Below the pieces are notes generated by a model. It worked only from the letters and a program-made list of their open reading frames with translations, made no database searches and was not told the origin of the DNA. A stretch of DNA of 64,000 nt. Source: UBA5536 sp964592595. GTDB taxonomy: Bacteria; Bacteroidota; Bacteroidia; Bacteroidales; F082. The first letter of the stretch is position 1, and every line of letters starts with the position of its first letter. Location of the stretch: positions 27,482 to 91,481 of the forward strand of contig CAZQFH010000011.1 of assembly GCA_964592595.1 (NCBI GenBank), given 5' to 3'. Below, one piece after another: positions 18,359 to 27,555 of the stretch. A program made the translations under genes and the position numbers.

Positions 18359-19337
18359 GAATATTATTTACAAATTTTCCGATATCATAATCAGAATTAA
18401 ACACCTTGTAAAGCTCTGCCATCAGTGGATAATTGAGCTCAGTAATCTGGCGTTTTTCAAGTTCTTCATAAAAAACCTGTACAGCTATTCTGCCCTCTAA
18501 TACTACTTTTTCTGATATATCTTGAGAGAAGAAACCCTTACCAATCAAAAGGCCTAAAGTGCGGTTACGGCTGAGGTCGTTCAAAGCTGTCAGAGAAAAA
18601 TCACCAAACCCACAATATTTAAAAATAGTTTCTTCCTTTCCACCAAATGCTTTAATTAGTTGCCTCATCTCGTTTATTGCTTTCGACAGCACTAATGATC
18701 TTAGATTTGGTGAATCAAAATTTGCGTCCACAATTCCAATTACAATAGCATAAATATTCTTTAAAATACTAGCATATTCCACACCATGTATATCATTGGA
18801 ATAATCTAAATGAATAGTTGTGCCTGAAAAAATATCATTGAGAAAATCATGTATTTCAGGCTCTGCTGCCGCAATTGTGAAAGCTGTAGGTTGACGATTG
18901 ATAATTTCACGTGCGAATGATGGCCCTTTGAGGCATCCTAAGGGATTTAGCATCAGTTCGGAAATACAATCCGGAATGAGTTGGAAATTATTGCCAAATC
19001 CTTTGGCTAGATTGATAATTGGCGTTTTCGCAGGTATCAGTTCTTTGTTCTGTTTCAGGTAATTTACGATCGTTGTTGATGGGATCGCCAAAAAAATCAG
19101 ATCTGCACTTTTGAGCCTATTCACATCTAGAGTTGCGCTAAGGTATGGATGTAGTTGTGTGGCCGGAAAATGCCTGAAATTGATATGGTTATGATTAATA
19201 TCATCAACCACATCCTGCTCGATTGAGAGCAAACAAACCTCCAGATCTTCGTCAGCAGCCAATATGTTTCCCAATGCTGTGGCTATTGCGCCGCTGCCAA
19301 TAAAAATGATGTTTGATTTATGTTTATTGTGTTCCAT
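18348..19337 (-). CDS. gpsA: glycerol-3-phosphate dehydrogenase-like protein (GpsA family)
   Basis: 329 residues. The NAD(P)-binding start is IIFIGSGAIATALGNIL, followed by the family landmarks LAIPSTTIVNYL, LAKGFG, LKGPSFAREI, EYASILKNIYAIVIGI and GFGDFSLTALNDLSRNRTLG. All key GpsA blocks are present, including the catalytic Lys of LKN. It is somewhat divergent: GSGAIAT stands in place of GAGSWGT, and FGDFSLTA in place of LGDLVLTC. It is the last gene of a - operon after a flippase and a GT4 gene, so it may supply glycerol phosphate for an envelope polymer rather than only for phospholipid (inference). Confidence 0.85.
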   Translation of the reverse strand: MEHNKHKSNIIFIGSGAIATALGNILAADEDLEVCLLSIEQDVVDDINHNHINFRHFPATQLHPYLSATLDVNRLKSADLIFLAIPSTTIVNYLKQNKELIPAKTPIINLAKGFGNNFQLIPDCISELMLNPLGCLKGPSFAREIINRQPTAFTIAAAEPEIHDFLNDIFSGTTIHLDYSNDIHGVEYASILKNIYAIVIGIVDANFDSPNLRSLVLSKAINEMRQLIKAFGGKEETIFKYCGFGDFSLTALNDLSRNRTLGLLIGKGFFSQDISEKVVLEGRIAVQVFYEELEKRQITELNYPLMAELYKVFNSDYDIGKFVNNILND

Positions 19338-19376
19338 TATGCTTTATAATTCTGCTGTTGGATCGCGAATTTACAG

Positions 19377-20861
19377 TTATTTTTTTAGCAACATTCGTTT
19401 TATGGTGCTGTTGATGGTTTGGTTGATGTCTTCAGAAAAACCTGATGCGTAAAGTAATCCAATAAATAGCAAAGTAAAAACACTACTTTGAACAATGATT
19501 TTCCATATGTACGAGCTAAAAGTTGGAACCAATGAGGCAATCGAAAAAGCTGCAAGCCCAATTATTATTAGGAGGAAATAATTCCATGTGAAAGGCTGCA
19601 TATTAAATTTATAATATACATATCCCCAAGAGATTAGGTTATAAATAAACCTGGCAATCATCGAAGCAATGGCAGCACCAACAAGTCCGTAAAGCGGTAT
19701 AAATATTAAATTGGTTATAATAAGTAACCCGGCGAAGATCAATAAAAACCAAGTTATCATTTTATATTGTTTCGAATTGCTGATGATATACTGGGATACA
19801 CTGGTAAACATTTCGATAAGATTGGCCAGTCCGATAAAAACAATAACCATGCGACCAGCCTCAAAATCGGAACCCAGAATATCAAAAACCTGATCAAGAT
19901 TAAGCATAAGACCTAAAAACAATAACAAACCGATGGCTGACAGCGTTCGGTTGCTTTTGTCATAGATTTCCATAATTTTTTTTGTGTCGTTGGATTTCCA
20001 ACCATCTGCAATCACTATTACTGCTATTTTAATCACTGAACGCGATGGAATCAAAATCAGCGTGCCAAAGTAAAATGTGGTCGAGTAAATACCAGTATCA
20101 GCAAGCCCCAACATATCATTGATCATCACAACATCGATATTGAGGATGAGAATTCCTGAAAAACTGGTTGCAATACCAAAAACCGCCACGGAACGCATAT
20201 TACGCGCCATTTCTTTTGAGATGAAACCCCTGTAATTGCCAAAAACAAATTGTCCATTACGGTATATTGACCAAGCAATGAGCAAGGTTGGTAAACTTAT
20301 CGAAACTACATAAAGCAAAACGAGTTGGGCAAAACTGATGAAATCAAAATAATACAGCACAACCGATAGCATAATAAAAACACGTTGCCAAACTTCTTTG
20401 TAAAGAGATCCTTTTACAGCATTATAAATTGCCCGGTAATAGCTGTCGAGCGCATTAAAAAAGGTGGTAAAAAAGATAAGTGGAATCAGGTAATTAAAAT
20501 ATTCAACAAAAAGTGCTGACTTTTCAATGTTTTGACTAATTATCCATGGTTTAAGCGAGAAAAAAACAATCATGGCAATTAAAAATCCGGCAAAATTTAT
20601 CAGAAGTGCCAATTTAAGAAATCCATGATGATTATTTTCCAGGCTTCTGAAATAGGGGAAATTACGCAGGGTAACCGCATTAAATCCTAAGCCTGAAAAC
20701 TGGGCAAAAAGCAGGGAAACAGAAACAAGTAAACGAAGTAAACCAATTTCGGCTTTCGATAGAATTTCAGGGAAAAGCAAAGCAGTGGTCACAAATCCTA
20801 ATATTACGCCCAGATAGGAAAAGATTGTGCCTGTTATGCTCTGCGTTTTGATGATTCCCAT
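19377..20861 (-). CDS. oligosaccharide flippase (MOP/Wzx-type)
   Basis: 494 residues with about 14 hydrophobic helices, the usual topology and length of polysaccharide exporters of the MOP superfamily. The start GIIKTQSITGTIFSYLGVILGF and the segment EIGLLRLLVSVSLLFAQFSGLGFN are typical of Bacteroidota flippase proteins. It would turn a lipid-linked oligosaccharide across the inner membrane. It lies 31 bp after a GT4 gene and 39 bp before gpsA, all on -. No polymerase (Wzy) or ligase candidate is seen in this operon. Confidence 0.85.
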   Translation of the reverse strand: MGIIKTQSITGTIFSYLGVILGFVTTALLFPEILSKAEIGLLRLLVSVSLLFAQFSGLGFNAVTLRNFPYFRSLENNHHGFLKLALLINFAGFLIAMIVFFSLKPWIISQNIEKSALFVEYFNYLIPLIFFTTFFNALDSYYRAIYNAVKGSLYKEVWQRVFIMLSVVLYYFDFISFAQLVLLYVVSISLPTLLIAWSIYRNGQFVFGNYRGFISKEMARNMRSVAVFGIATSFSGILILNIDVVMINDMLGLADTGIYSTTFYFGTLILIPSRSVIKIAVIVIADGWKSNDTKKIMEIYDKSNRTLSAIGLLLFLGLMLNLDQVFDILGSDFEAGRMVIVFIGLANLIEMFTSVSQYIISNSKQYKMITWFLLIFAGLLIITNLIFIPLYGLVGAAIASMIARFIYNLISWGYVYYKFNMQPFTWNYFLLIIIGLAAFSIASLVPTFSSYIWKIIVQSSVFTLLFIGLLYASGFSEDINQTINSTIKRMLLKK

Positions 20862-20892
20862 GGTTACTTTTTGTGACTTTGTTTAATCTGAA

Positions 20893-22098
20893 CTATTCTT
20901 TAGTGGCTACTTTGATATAGAATGCCTCGAAATCTTGTGTGTAAGCTGTTGTATTATAAGTTGAAAGCACTGCATTTTTTCCATTTTTGCCCATTTCTGC
21001 AGCTAACTTTGGATTATTTATCAGGCTTTCGATTTTTGTTGCTAAATCATTAGAATCACCACTTCTGAAATCTAATCCGCACCGATGTCTTTTAACAATT
21101 TCAACCTGAGGCTGGCAGTTCGATACAATAATGGGCTTCTCAAATAACATATATTGAAATATCTTATTGGCAACACCAGATTCATGTTGTTCGTTTTTAA
21201 TAATTGGTGAGAGACACAAATAACTTGCACTAATATATTTAGGAATTTCAGAAATGTCTTTCCAGGGATAATGAAATAAGAACCTTTTTACATCTTCCTG
21301 ATTAAAGAGCGATTGCATCTCAGCTTTTTCAGCTTTGTCAATAGGTCCAATTAGAACCAATTTTAAATCGTAATTTCTTTTTACTAAATTTCTTATCGCT
21401 TCAATACTTACATCAATACCGCGTCTTTTTCCTACTACGCCAAAATAGAGTAAAATTTTACTTTTTACACCTTTAAATTCCTTTGATATAGTTGGATAGG
21501 ACAAAAGTTGACCAATATTTACCACATTGGGATAAACCAGGAAAGGCTTATGAGATAATTCATTATATTTCTGAACAAGCTGTGAATTGAAATAATTGCT
21601 CAAAACAACAATTCCATCAGGGTAAGAAAGGTATTTCTTTTCTTTCCTGCTCCATTTTGCGGGTTTTACCAGTAAACGTTTTGGGAAGCCATTGGCATAT
21701 TCATAGCTTTTTATTGCAGCAGGATAGTTTTCGTGCAGGTCGAGAATGAACGGAATTTTGATTCCTCGAATTGCCTGATGAACAGCTTTACTCATGTAAA
21801 GATCATGTGCGTGAATAACATCAGGATTAAAGCTTTTGATTTGTTTTTTGATATGATAAGCCCAAATTAATTCATAAAAGGGCAATGAATTTTGCAGGCC
21901 GAATAATAGATTCTTTAATTGTTTTGGAATAAAAAATTGAGAAATTTTTTCGAGTCGAATATCAGGATTTTTTTGTTTTTTGGAATAACGCAAACATAAA
22001 ACCGATACATCATAACCGATTTTTAGAGCAATTTCCACTTCATTTCTGACTCTGGGATCATTAAAGTATTCATTATCAACAACTACAAGTATCTTCAT
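20893..22098 (-). CDS. glycosyltransferase, GT4-like
   Basis: 401 residues, GT-B fold. The N-terminal strand MKILVVVDNEYFNDPRVRNE is followed by a VIHAHDLYMS segment, FILDLHENYP and VVLSNYF. The C-lobe has LLYFGVVGKRRGIDVSIEA, a donor-site region around NKIFQYMLFEKPIIVSNC, and the acidic end. The start with DPRV-xNEV is common in cytosolic glycosyltransferases acting on lipid-linked glycans. First gene of the GT4-flippase-gpsA operon. The upstream region carries a -7-like element on the - strand at 22136-22143. Confidence 0.85.
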   Translation of the reverse strand: MKILVVVDNEYFNDPRVRNEVEIALKIGYDVSVLCLRYSKKQKNPDIRLEKISQFFIPKQLKNLLFGLQNSLPFYELIWAYHIKKQIKSFNPDVIHAHDLYMSKAVHQAIRGIKIPFILDLHENYPAAIKSYEYANGFPKRLLVKPAKWSRKEKKYLSYPDGIVVLSNYFNSQLVQKYNELSHKPFLVYPNVVNIGQLLSYPTISKEFKGVKSKILLYFGVVGKRRGIDVSIEAIRNLVKRNYDLKLVLIGPIDKAEKAEMQSLFNQEDVKRFLFHYPWKDISEIPKYISASYLCLSPIIKNEQHESGVANKIFQYMLFEKPIIVSNCQPQVEIVKRHRCGLDFRSGDSNDLATKIESLINNPKLAAEMGKNGKNAVLSTYNTTAYTQDFEAFYIKVATKE

Positions 22099-22135
22099 GC
22101 TTCAATAATAATCAGATTGATGTGAAATATTAGCG

Positions 22136-22143
22136 CAAATGTA
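22136..22143 (-). promoter_or_regulatory. predicted -7 element for the GT4-flippase-gpsA operon
   Basis: On the - strand this reads TACATTTG, matching TAnnTTTG, 38 bp before the GT4 ATG. No clear -33 TTG is seen. Confidence 0.4.
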
Positions 22144-22173
22144 GTTAGTTTATTGCTTTTTCTGATCAGAGGA

Positions 22174-22299
22174 ATGATCAAACTTGATTTTTTAAAAAAG
22201 AAGCTGTTAAGAGCTGATTTCATAAGAAAAGGACTTAATTTTGTATCACTGTATAAGTTGAATAAAAACCAATCCATTGAAGTAAACCGGCCGTTATAA
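22174..22299 (+). other. small reading frame or gene remnant before the GLUG pair
   Basis: A 41-codon frame (ATG 22174, TAA 22297-22299) encodes a basic peptide beginning MIKLDFLKKKLLRADFIRKG and ending in VNRPL. A GGA-rich stretch lies just before the ATG, and the stop is one base before the ATG of the GLUG lipoprotein. That spacing would fit translational coupling. I recognise no family. The basic, amphipathic start could be the stub of a truncated sugar or methyltransferase gene, or the peptide may not be made. It is too short to judge by codon use. Confidence 0.2.
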
Positions 22300-22300
22300 A

Positions 22301-23494
22301 ATGTCATTCCAAAATCTTATTTTTTCTTTTTACAAATTGGCCTTGCTAATATTAATGCTGCTTACAAGTTGCGTTAATCAAGAATCAACCACTGAGTATG
22401 ATGGAGAACCAAGGGAAAAGGTTGGATCTGATTATTTCAGTTTTGAGGGTGGAGATGGTTCATCTGAAAATCCTTATAAGGTTATGACAGCTGAACAATT
22501 ATACATGGTTAGGAACAATCTGTCAGGACATTACCTACAAGTCGCTGATATTGATTTGGATATTTTGCCTTATAATTCTGGCGTAGGATGGACTCCGATT
22601 GGTAATATCACAACTCCTTTTGAAGGAAAATATGATGGAGGAGGGTTTACAATATCTAATTTATTAATAAACCGGCCTTTGGAAAAACATAATGGGTTAT
22701 TTGGTTTCTTACTTGGAGCTCGTATTGAAAACTTATGGCTTAAAAATTTTTTAATTTGGGGAGGCTATAAGGTTGGAGCATTAGGTGGTTCAGCTTTTAG
22801 GGGAACTGAAATCAGGAGGGTTATTGTCGAAGATGCTCATCTGAAAGTAGAAGAACGTTATGCTGGTGGAATTTTGGGAAGTGCCGATGATGTGTTGATC
22901 TACCAATGTGCTTTTCAAGGTTCGATTGAAAAGGGATTTTATGAAGACTGGAATTTTATTGGCGGATTATCAGGATCGATAACATCCTCAACAGCAAAAA
23001 AAGGTTGTTTTATTATAGAATCATTTGCTGATGTTGCGATTAGCAGCAATACGCACAATACGCTTGGTGGCTTAGTTGGTGCTATGTGGTATAATGCTAC
23101 AATTGAAAATTGTTTTTCAAAAGGAAGAATGATGGTAGCAGGTGATTATGCCGGCGGAATAGTTGGCGAGCTGAGGCTGGGTACTGAACCTAAAAGTATA
23201 TCGAACACTTTTACGGTAATGAGAATTTTGACCAAAAAGCAAGACAAAGAAATACATGCCTTTGTAGGGCATAATGAGGATGGGATTTTTAAAGGGAATT
23301 TTTATGAACTTGATAAATTAAATTATAGACAATCAGATACTTTAGCCCAAGCCAAGACTTCCACTGAAATGAAAAGAAGAACAACTTTTGAAGAGCAGGG
23401 TTGGAATTTTGACTATATTTGGGCTATTGATCCTAATGGGAAAATTAATGAGGGCTACCCTTACTTAAAGTGGTATCAGGAATTAGCTCAATGA
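22301..23494 (+). CDS. GLUG-repeat surface lipoprotein
   Basis: 397 residues. A signal peptide with lipobox LLTSC places the lipidated cysteine at C24. After a short linker comes a right-handed, beta-rich module with about six GLUG-like repeats (GLFGFLLG, GALGGSAFRG, GGILGSADD, GGLSGSITSS, GGLVGAMWY, GGIVGELRLG). These are typical of Bacteroidota adhesin-like proteins. The module ends with WAIDPNGKINEGYPYLKW and then the protein stops; there is no T9SS tail. It is related along its whole length to the next gene and overlaps it by ATGA. Binding partner and function are unknown. Confidence 0.72.
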   Translation: MSFQNLIFSFYKLALLILMLLTSCVNQESTTEYDGEPREKVGSDYFSFEGGDGSSENPYKVMTAEQLYMVRNNLSGHYLQVADIDLDILPYNSGVGWTPIGNITTPFEGKYDGGGFTISNLLINRPLEKHNGLFGFLLGARIENLWLKNFLIWGGYKVGALGGSAFRGTEIRRVIVEDAHLKVEERYAGGILGSADDVLIYQCAFQGSIEKGFYEDWNFIGGLSGSITSSTAKKGCFIIESFADVAISSNTHNTLGGLVGAMWYNATIENCFSKGRMMVAGDYAGGIVGELRLGTEPKSISNTFTVMRILTKKQDKEIHAFVGHNEDGIFKGNFYELDKLNYRQSDTLAQAKTSTEMKRRTTFEEQGWNFDYIWAIDPNGKINEGYPYLKWYQELAQ

Positions 23495-25743
23495 TAAAAT
23501 CATATAAACAAATAATGATAAAGATAATGTTTGTCTCAGGGTTCAGCCGAAGTAATCAGATGTTTTTTATTTTTTTTGGAATGATTTTGATGTTAGTGAT
23601 GCTTTTTGATGCTTTTGCGTTCGCAAATGAAAGTCATCTTGATCGAGATCAAAAATCTGACTTTGCAGGAGGATCAGGAACATACAGTGATCCCTGGTTG
23701 ATTGAAACTCCGGAGCAACTTGATTTGGTAAGAGATTATCTGAATGACTACTTCCTTTTACTTAACAATCTTGATCTTGATGTTTACCCGTTTAACAGCG
23801 GGAATGGCTGGGAACCAATTGGAACAACTAATGATCCATTTAAGGGACATTTTAATGGAGGTGGCTTTCACATCTTTAATCTTTTTATTGACAGACCTTT
23901 TGCTAGAGATAATGGTTTATTTGGACATATGGTAGGTGGTACCTTATGTGATGTTAAGCTGAAAAATGTTTTTGTGAATGGAAGGTATAAAGTTGGTTCT
24001 TTGCTAGGCACTGCCTTTTCAGGCACTGAAATAAGTAATTGCTCGGCAGAGAATATTGAACTACATATTGAGGAGCGATTTTCTGGTGGACTTGTTGGTA
24101 GTGCAGATGATATAAGTCTTTACAGATGCTCGGCAGTGGGGATGATATATAAAAATGCATACTTCGACTGGAACTTCATCGGAGGGCTTATTGGTTCAAT
24201 AACTTCCTCCACAACAAATACCGGAAGTAGGGTCGTTGAGTGTTTTGCTGATGTGGATATAGTAAGCGAATCGCATAATTCCTATGGGGGATTGGTTGGA
24301 ACAATGTGGTACAAAGCTGAGATTGTAAACTCTTATGCTACAGGATCAATCAACGCCAATGGCGACAGAGCAGGTGGGCTTGTTGGTGACGCAAGCCTTG
24401 GGAATGGAAAAAAGTCAGTAATCAATTGTTATGCAGCAGTAAATATTGATACTGATCCATATGCAACGGATGTGCGTGGTTTTGTGGGGATGCCTTCAGG
24501 TGGACCTTTCGAGGGTAATTTTTATGATATTGAAGTAGCTGGATCAGTAAATACTGATTGGTCTGCCACACCAAAGTCAACAGCCGAAATGAAAAATGTG
24601 GAAACTTATTTAGAGGCTGGATGGGATTTTGAGAATGTTTGGACCATCGATCCGAATGGTATAATTAATGATGGCTATCCCTTTTTACAATGGAATGGAT
24701 CTTCAATTATTTGCTATGAACCTTATGCCTTGGGAATTGTAGCACTTAATGATACCGCTGTAAGTTTTGAATGGCAATTAATGGATCAAAATCAGACATC
24801 AGATTTGGCCATAGGATCAGCCGGATTTGATCCGAATACCGAAGGCTGTCTTTTCGCAGATTTAGAAGAGAATTATTTTGTTATCGACACTTTGACCGCT
24901 GCCACAAACTATGATGTTTATGTTAGAAATACTTGTCAGAATGTTGGATATAGTGATTGGCTGGGGCCACTTAGTTTTCAAACTTTTTCCATTTTTGAAG
25001 TAATGGGTGGTGGTTTCTATTGTTTTGGCGAGACAGATAGCTTGAGTGTTTATATCGCTGAATCTGATTCAAATATTTTTTACACCCTTTATCATCAAGG
25101 GGATTCAACAGGGCCGGCACTACAAAGTTCAGGTGACACAATTTCATGGATGGTTTCAGATACTGGCGCTTACAGCATTTTGGCATTTAGTGAAAAAGGT
25201 TCGGCATGGATGGAAGGTCAGGTAAATGTAAGTGAATTACCTATGACGGATGTCTTTTTAATCTTAGATTTTGATACACTCTGCGCCAACGTTATACCTT
25301 TTCGATTAACTGGTGGCTACCCTTCGGGGGGAGTTTTTTCAGGTGATGGTATCATAAATAATTACTTTTTTGCAGAGTTTTTAGAAATAGGTTTTCACAC
25401 CCTGCATTATGCTTACACCGATCAAAGTGGCTGCACAAACACAACCAGCGCTGATTTTTATCTTGATGAGTGCAGTGCTTTAGCAGAATCTTTGCCTGAT
25501 TCTCAAAACTTGAGGATCGCTCCTAATCCTGTGGACGAGCTGCTAACAATCTCTTCAAATAGCAGTATTGATTATAAACGTTTGATGATTTGTGACTTAG
25601 ATGGCAGGATAGTTGACATTATTGCCATTATTCCGGGATTTAAAAAGGTAGAAATTAATACCAGTCTTATTTCGGCAGGAAGTTATGTGGTCAAATTGGA
25701 AGGAGAATCTGAGGTGAGAGTTTTCAAGTTTATCAAAAACTAA
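23491..25743 (+). CDS. GLUG-repeat surface protein with T9SS tail
   Basis: 750 residues from the ATG at 23491, which overlaps the preceding stop (ATGA). The frame opens 7 codons earlier, but the coupled ATG is preferred. After a long N-terminal signal/anchor (hydrophobic core MFFIFFGMILMLVMLF) comes the same six-repeat GLUG module as in the upstream paralogue (~50-385), with matching blocks such as GGLVGSADD and WNFIGGLIGSITSST. Beta-sandwich regions follow: an FN3-like part near 410-480 and a PKD-like part near 590-665. A type A T9SS domain starts at about P678 (IAPNPVDE). Surface-exposed and probably adhesive; function not known. Its 3' end overlaps the convergent yihY by 4 bp. Confidence 0.75.
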   Translation: MIKSYKQIMIKIMFVSGFSRSNQMFFIFFGMILMLVMLFDAFAFANESHLDRDQKSDFAGGSGTYSDPWLIETPEQLDLVRDYLNDYFLLLNNLDLDVYPFNSGNGWEPIGTTNDPFKGHFNGGGFHIFNLFIDRPFARDNGLFGHMVGGTLCDVKLKNVFVNGRYKVGSLLGTAFSGTEISNCSAENIELHIEERFSGGLVGSADDISLYRCSAVGMIYKNAYFDWNFIGGLIGSITSSTTNTGSRVVECFADVDIVSESHNSYGGLVGTMWYKAEIVNSYATGSINANGDRAGGLVGDASLGNGKKSVINCYAAVNIDTDPYATDVRGFVGMPSGGPFEGNFYDIEVAGSVNTDWSATPKSTAEMKNVETYLEAGWDFENVWTIDPNGIINDGYPFLQWNGSSIICYEPYALGIVALNDTAVSFEWQLMDQNQTSDLAIGSAGFDPNTEGCLFADLEENYFVIDTLTAATNYDVYVRNTCQNVGYSDWLGPLSFQTFSIFEVMGGGFYCFGETDSLSVYIAESDSNIFYTLYHQGDSTGPALQSSGDTISWMVSDTGAYSILAFSEKGSAWMEGQVNVSELPMTDVFLILDFDTLCANVIPFRLTGGYPSGGVFSGDGIINNYFFAEFLEIGFHTLHYAYTDQSGCTNTTSADFYLDECSALAESLPDSQNLRIAPNPVDELLTISSNSSIDYKRLMICDLDGRIVDIIAIIPGFKKVEINTSLISAGSYVVKLEGESEVRVFKFIKN

Positions 25744-26699
25744 CTTTCAACTTCTTCCAAATTACGATTTTCGTGTTTAGCGCGCATGATGCTTGCATTA
25801 AGCTCAAAGCCAATCAATAAAATAATGGCGTTAAAATAGATCCACATCATAAAAATAATCAGCGTACCTATAGAGCCATATAAGGCATTATAGCGTGAGA
25901 AATTAGAAATGTAAAAGTTGAATCCTAATGTGCCAATGATAAAAAGTGCCGTTGCCAGGATGCTTCCCGGGCTTATGAACCGGTATTCTTTGCGCTTGGC
26001 CGGGGCATAATAATAAAGCATCGACAGGCTGAAAAATGTAAGAAAAACGGTTACAATCCATCTGGAGAATTGTAATAATTGTGCAGTTAAACCGTTGCTT
26101 ATCAATCCTTTTGAAATTAACCAATGAATGATAACGCCGCCTGTTGTAATCAATCCAATGGCAAGGATTACAAAAATGGATAGGGCGGCCATGAGAAAAA
26201 CGGCTGAAAGCCGCTGTTGTAGCCAGCTTTTTGTATCGATGCTATGCCATGTGCCGTTAAATCCGTCCATAATCGCACTTATGCCGTTGGTGCTGAAAAT
26301 AAAGGTGAGGATAAAACTCAACGAAAGTAAACCTGAGTTTTGTCGCATTACAATCTCTAAAATAGTTTTTTCTACTTCCTGATAAGTATCCGGAGGGATG
26401 ATATCCTGAAACAATCCCATGAGCGTATCCTGAAAATGCTCGATTGGGAGGTATGGAATCAATGTGAAGAGAAAAAGGATAAAGGGAAAAATGGCTAAAA
26501 AAAAGTTAAATGCCACTGCTGCAGCTCGCGTTGCCACATCACCCTTAAAAATCCCTTTTAAAAAGAAGACTAGCACATCATAAAAAGGCACTTCGTCGAA
26601 TCCGGGTAAAATGAGCAATCGAAGAAATGCCACCAGTCTCTCCTTGATGCTTATAAATAGCGATTTTAATTTTGAATACAGCTCCAATAATTGTGACAT
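25740..26699 (-). CDS. yihY: YihY/BrkB-family inner membrane protein
   Basis: 319 residues with about six transmembrane helices. The family signature is visible in the segment FKGDVATRAAAVAFNFFLAIFP, then LSLSFILTFIFSTNGISAIMDG, and the C-terminal GSIGTLIIFMMWIYFNAIILLIGFELNA. These proteins were once called RNase BN, a name now known to be wrong; their transport or structural role is unsettled. Last gene of the DUF4783-nadC-yihY operon, one base after nadC. Confidence 0.88.
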   Translation of the reverse strand: MSQLLELYSKLKSLFISIKERLVAFLRLLILPGFDEVPFYDVLVFFLKGIFKGDVATRAAAVAFNFFLAIFPFILFLFTLIPYLPIEHFQDTLMGLFQDIIPPDTYQEVEKTILEIVMRQNSGLLSLSFILTFIFSTNGISAIMDGFNGTWHSIDTKSWLQQRLSAVFLMAALSIFVILAIGLITTGGVIIHWLISKGLISNGLTAQLLQFSRWIVTVFLTFFSLSMLYYYAPAKRKEYRFISPGSILATALFIIGTLGFNFYISNFSRYNALYGSIGTLIIFMMWIYFNAIILLIGFELNASIMRAKHENRNLEEVES

Positions 26700-26700
26700 A

Positions 26701-27555
26701 CTAAGCTTTTATGGCTCTGAGACTAAGATCCAAACTTTTAATGTGGTGTGTAAGTGCACCTATTGAAATAAAATCAACGCCTGTGGCGGCATAATCATAA
26801 AGCGTGGCCTCTGTTATGCCCCCCGAAGCTTCAGTTTCGAATTTTCCATTGATCTGTGATATGGCTTTCCTAAGATTTTCAGGAGTAAAATTGTCAAGCA
26901 TAATTCGTTTAAAACCACCAATTTGAAGCGCTTCTTCCAGCTCGTCAAAATTTCTTACTTCCAGCTCAACCGGAATTTCAATTTGATTCTTCTTGAGATA
27001 ATTACTCACTGCTTTAAGTGCTTCAGCGATTCCTCCGGCAAAATCAACATGATTGTTTTTGATAAGAATCATATCAAAAAGGCCAAAACGATGATTTGCT
27101 CCACCTCCAATCGCGACCGCCATTTTTTCAAAAATTCTCATTCCAGGGGTTGTTTTGCGTGTGTCGAGCAGCACAGCAGGCAATCCCTGAAGCAGTTTTT
27201 TATAGGCCGCTGTTTTGGTGGCAATGCCACTCATCCTTTGCATATAATTGAGCGCCAGGCGCTCCGACGAAAGCATGGCGATTACCTTTCCTTCTACCTT
27301 AAAAATAATATCTCCTGGATTTACCAAAGTTCCATCGAGGATGAGCTGTTCGAAACTTGTTTCGGGATCGACCAGTTTAAAAACTTTTTCCGCAATGGAA
27401 ATTCCGGCAATAATACCTGCTTCCTTTACCAGCAGATGCATGCTTCCTTTTGCCGCTGCCGGAATAGTGGAAAGAGAGGTGTGATCGCCAGTTCCCAGAT
27501 CTTCGCGTATCGCTGATAAAATGTGCTGTTCAATGAGTACGTCGGTATTCATCAT
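26701..27555 (-). CDS. nadC: nicotinate-nucleotide pyrophosphorylase (quinolinate phosphoribosyltransferase)
   Basis: Converts quinolinate and PRPP to nicotinate mononucleotide in de novo NAD synthesis. 284 residues, normal for the family. Clear blocks are EDLGTGDHTS at the start, SERLALNYMQRMSGIAT, LDTRKTTPGMR, GGGANHRFGLFDMILIKNNH, and the C-terminal EASGGITEATLYDYAATGVDFISIGALTH. The first of two adjacent ATGs overlaps the stop of the DUF4783 gene (ATGA), a conserved Bacteroidota pairing. nadA and nadB are not in the window. Confidence 0.95.
   Translation of the reverse strand: MMNTDVLIEQHILSAIREDLGTGDHTSLSTIPAAAKGSMHLLVKEAGIIAGISIAEKVFKLVDPETSFEQLILDGTLVNPGDIIFKVEGKVIAMLSSERLALNYMQRMSGIATKTAAYKKLLQGLPAVLLDTRKTTPGMRIFEKMAVAIGGGANHRFGLFDMILIKNNHVDFAGGIAEALKAVSNYLKKNQIEIPVELEVRNFDELEEALQIGGFKRIMLDNFTPENLRKAISQINGKFETEASGGITEATLYDYAATGVDFISIGALTHHIKSLDLSLRAIKA

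Noticed and set aside
22095..22307. 70-codon open frame on - in front of the GT4 operon
   Set aside because: It spans the promoter region, has no recognisable family and overlaps the GT4 start; it is probably chance.
22301..25743. One long GLUG gene broken by a frameshift
   Set aside because: Each gene has its own signal sequence and a full copy of the module, so these are two intact paralogues, not one split gene.
26923..27516. 197-codon open frame on + opposite nadC
   Set aside because: nadC on - matches its family over the whole length; the + frame shows no recognisable domain and is a shadow of it.
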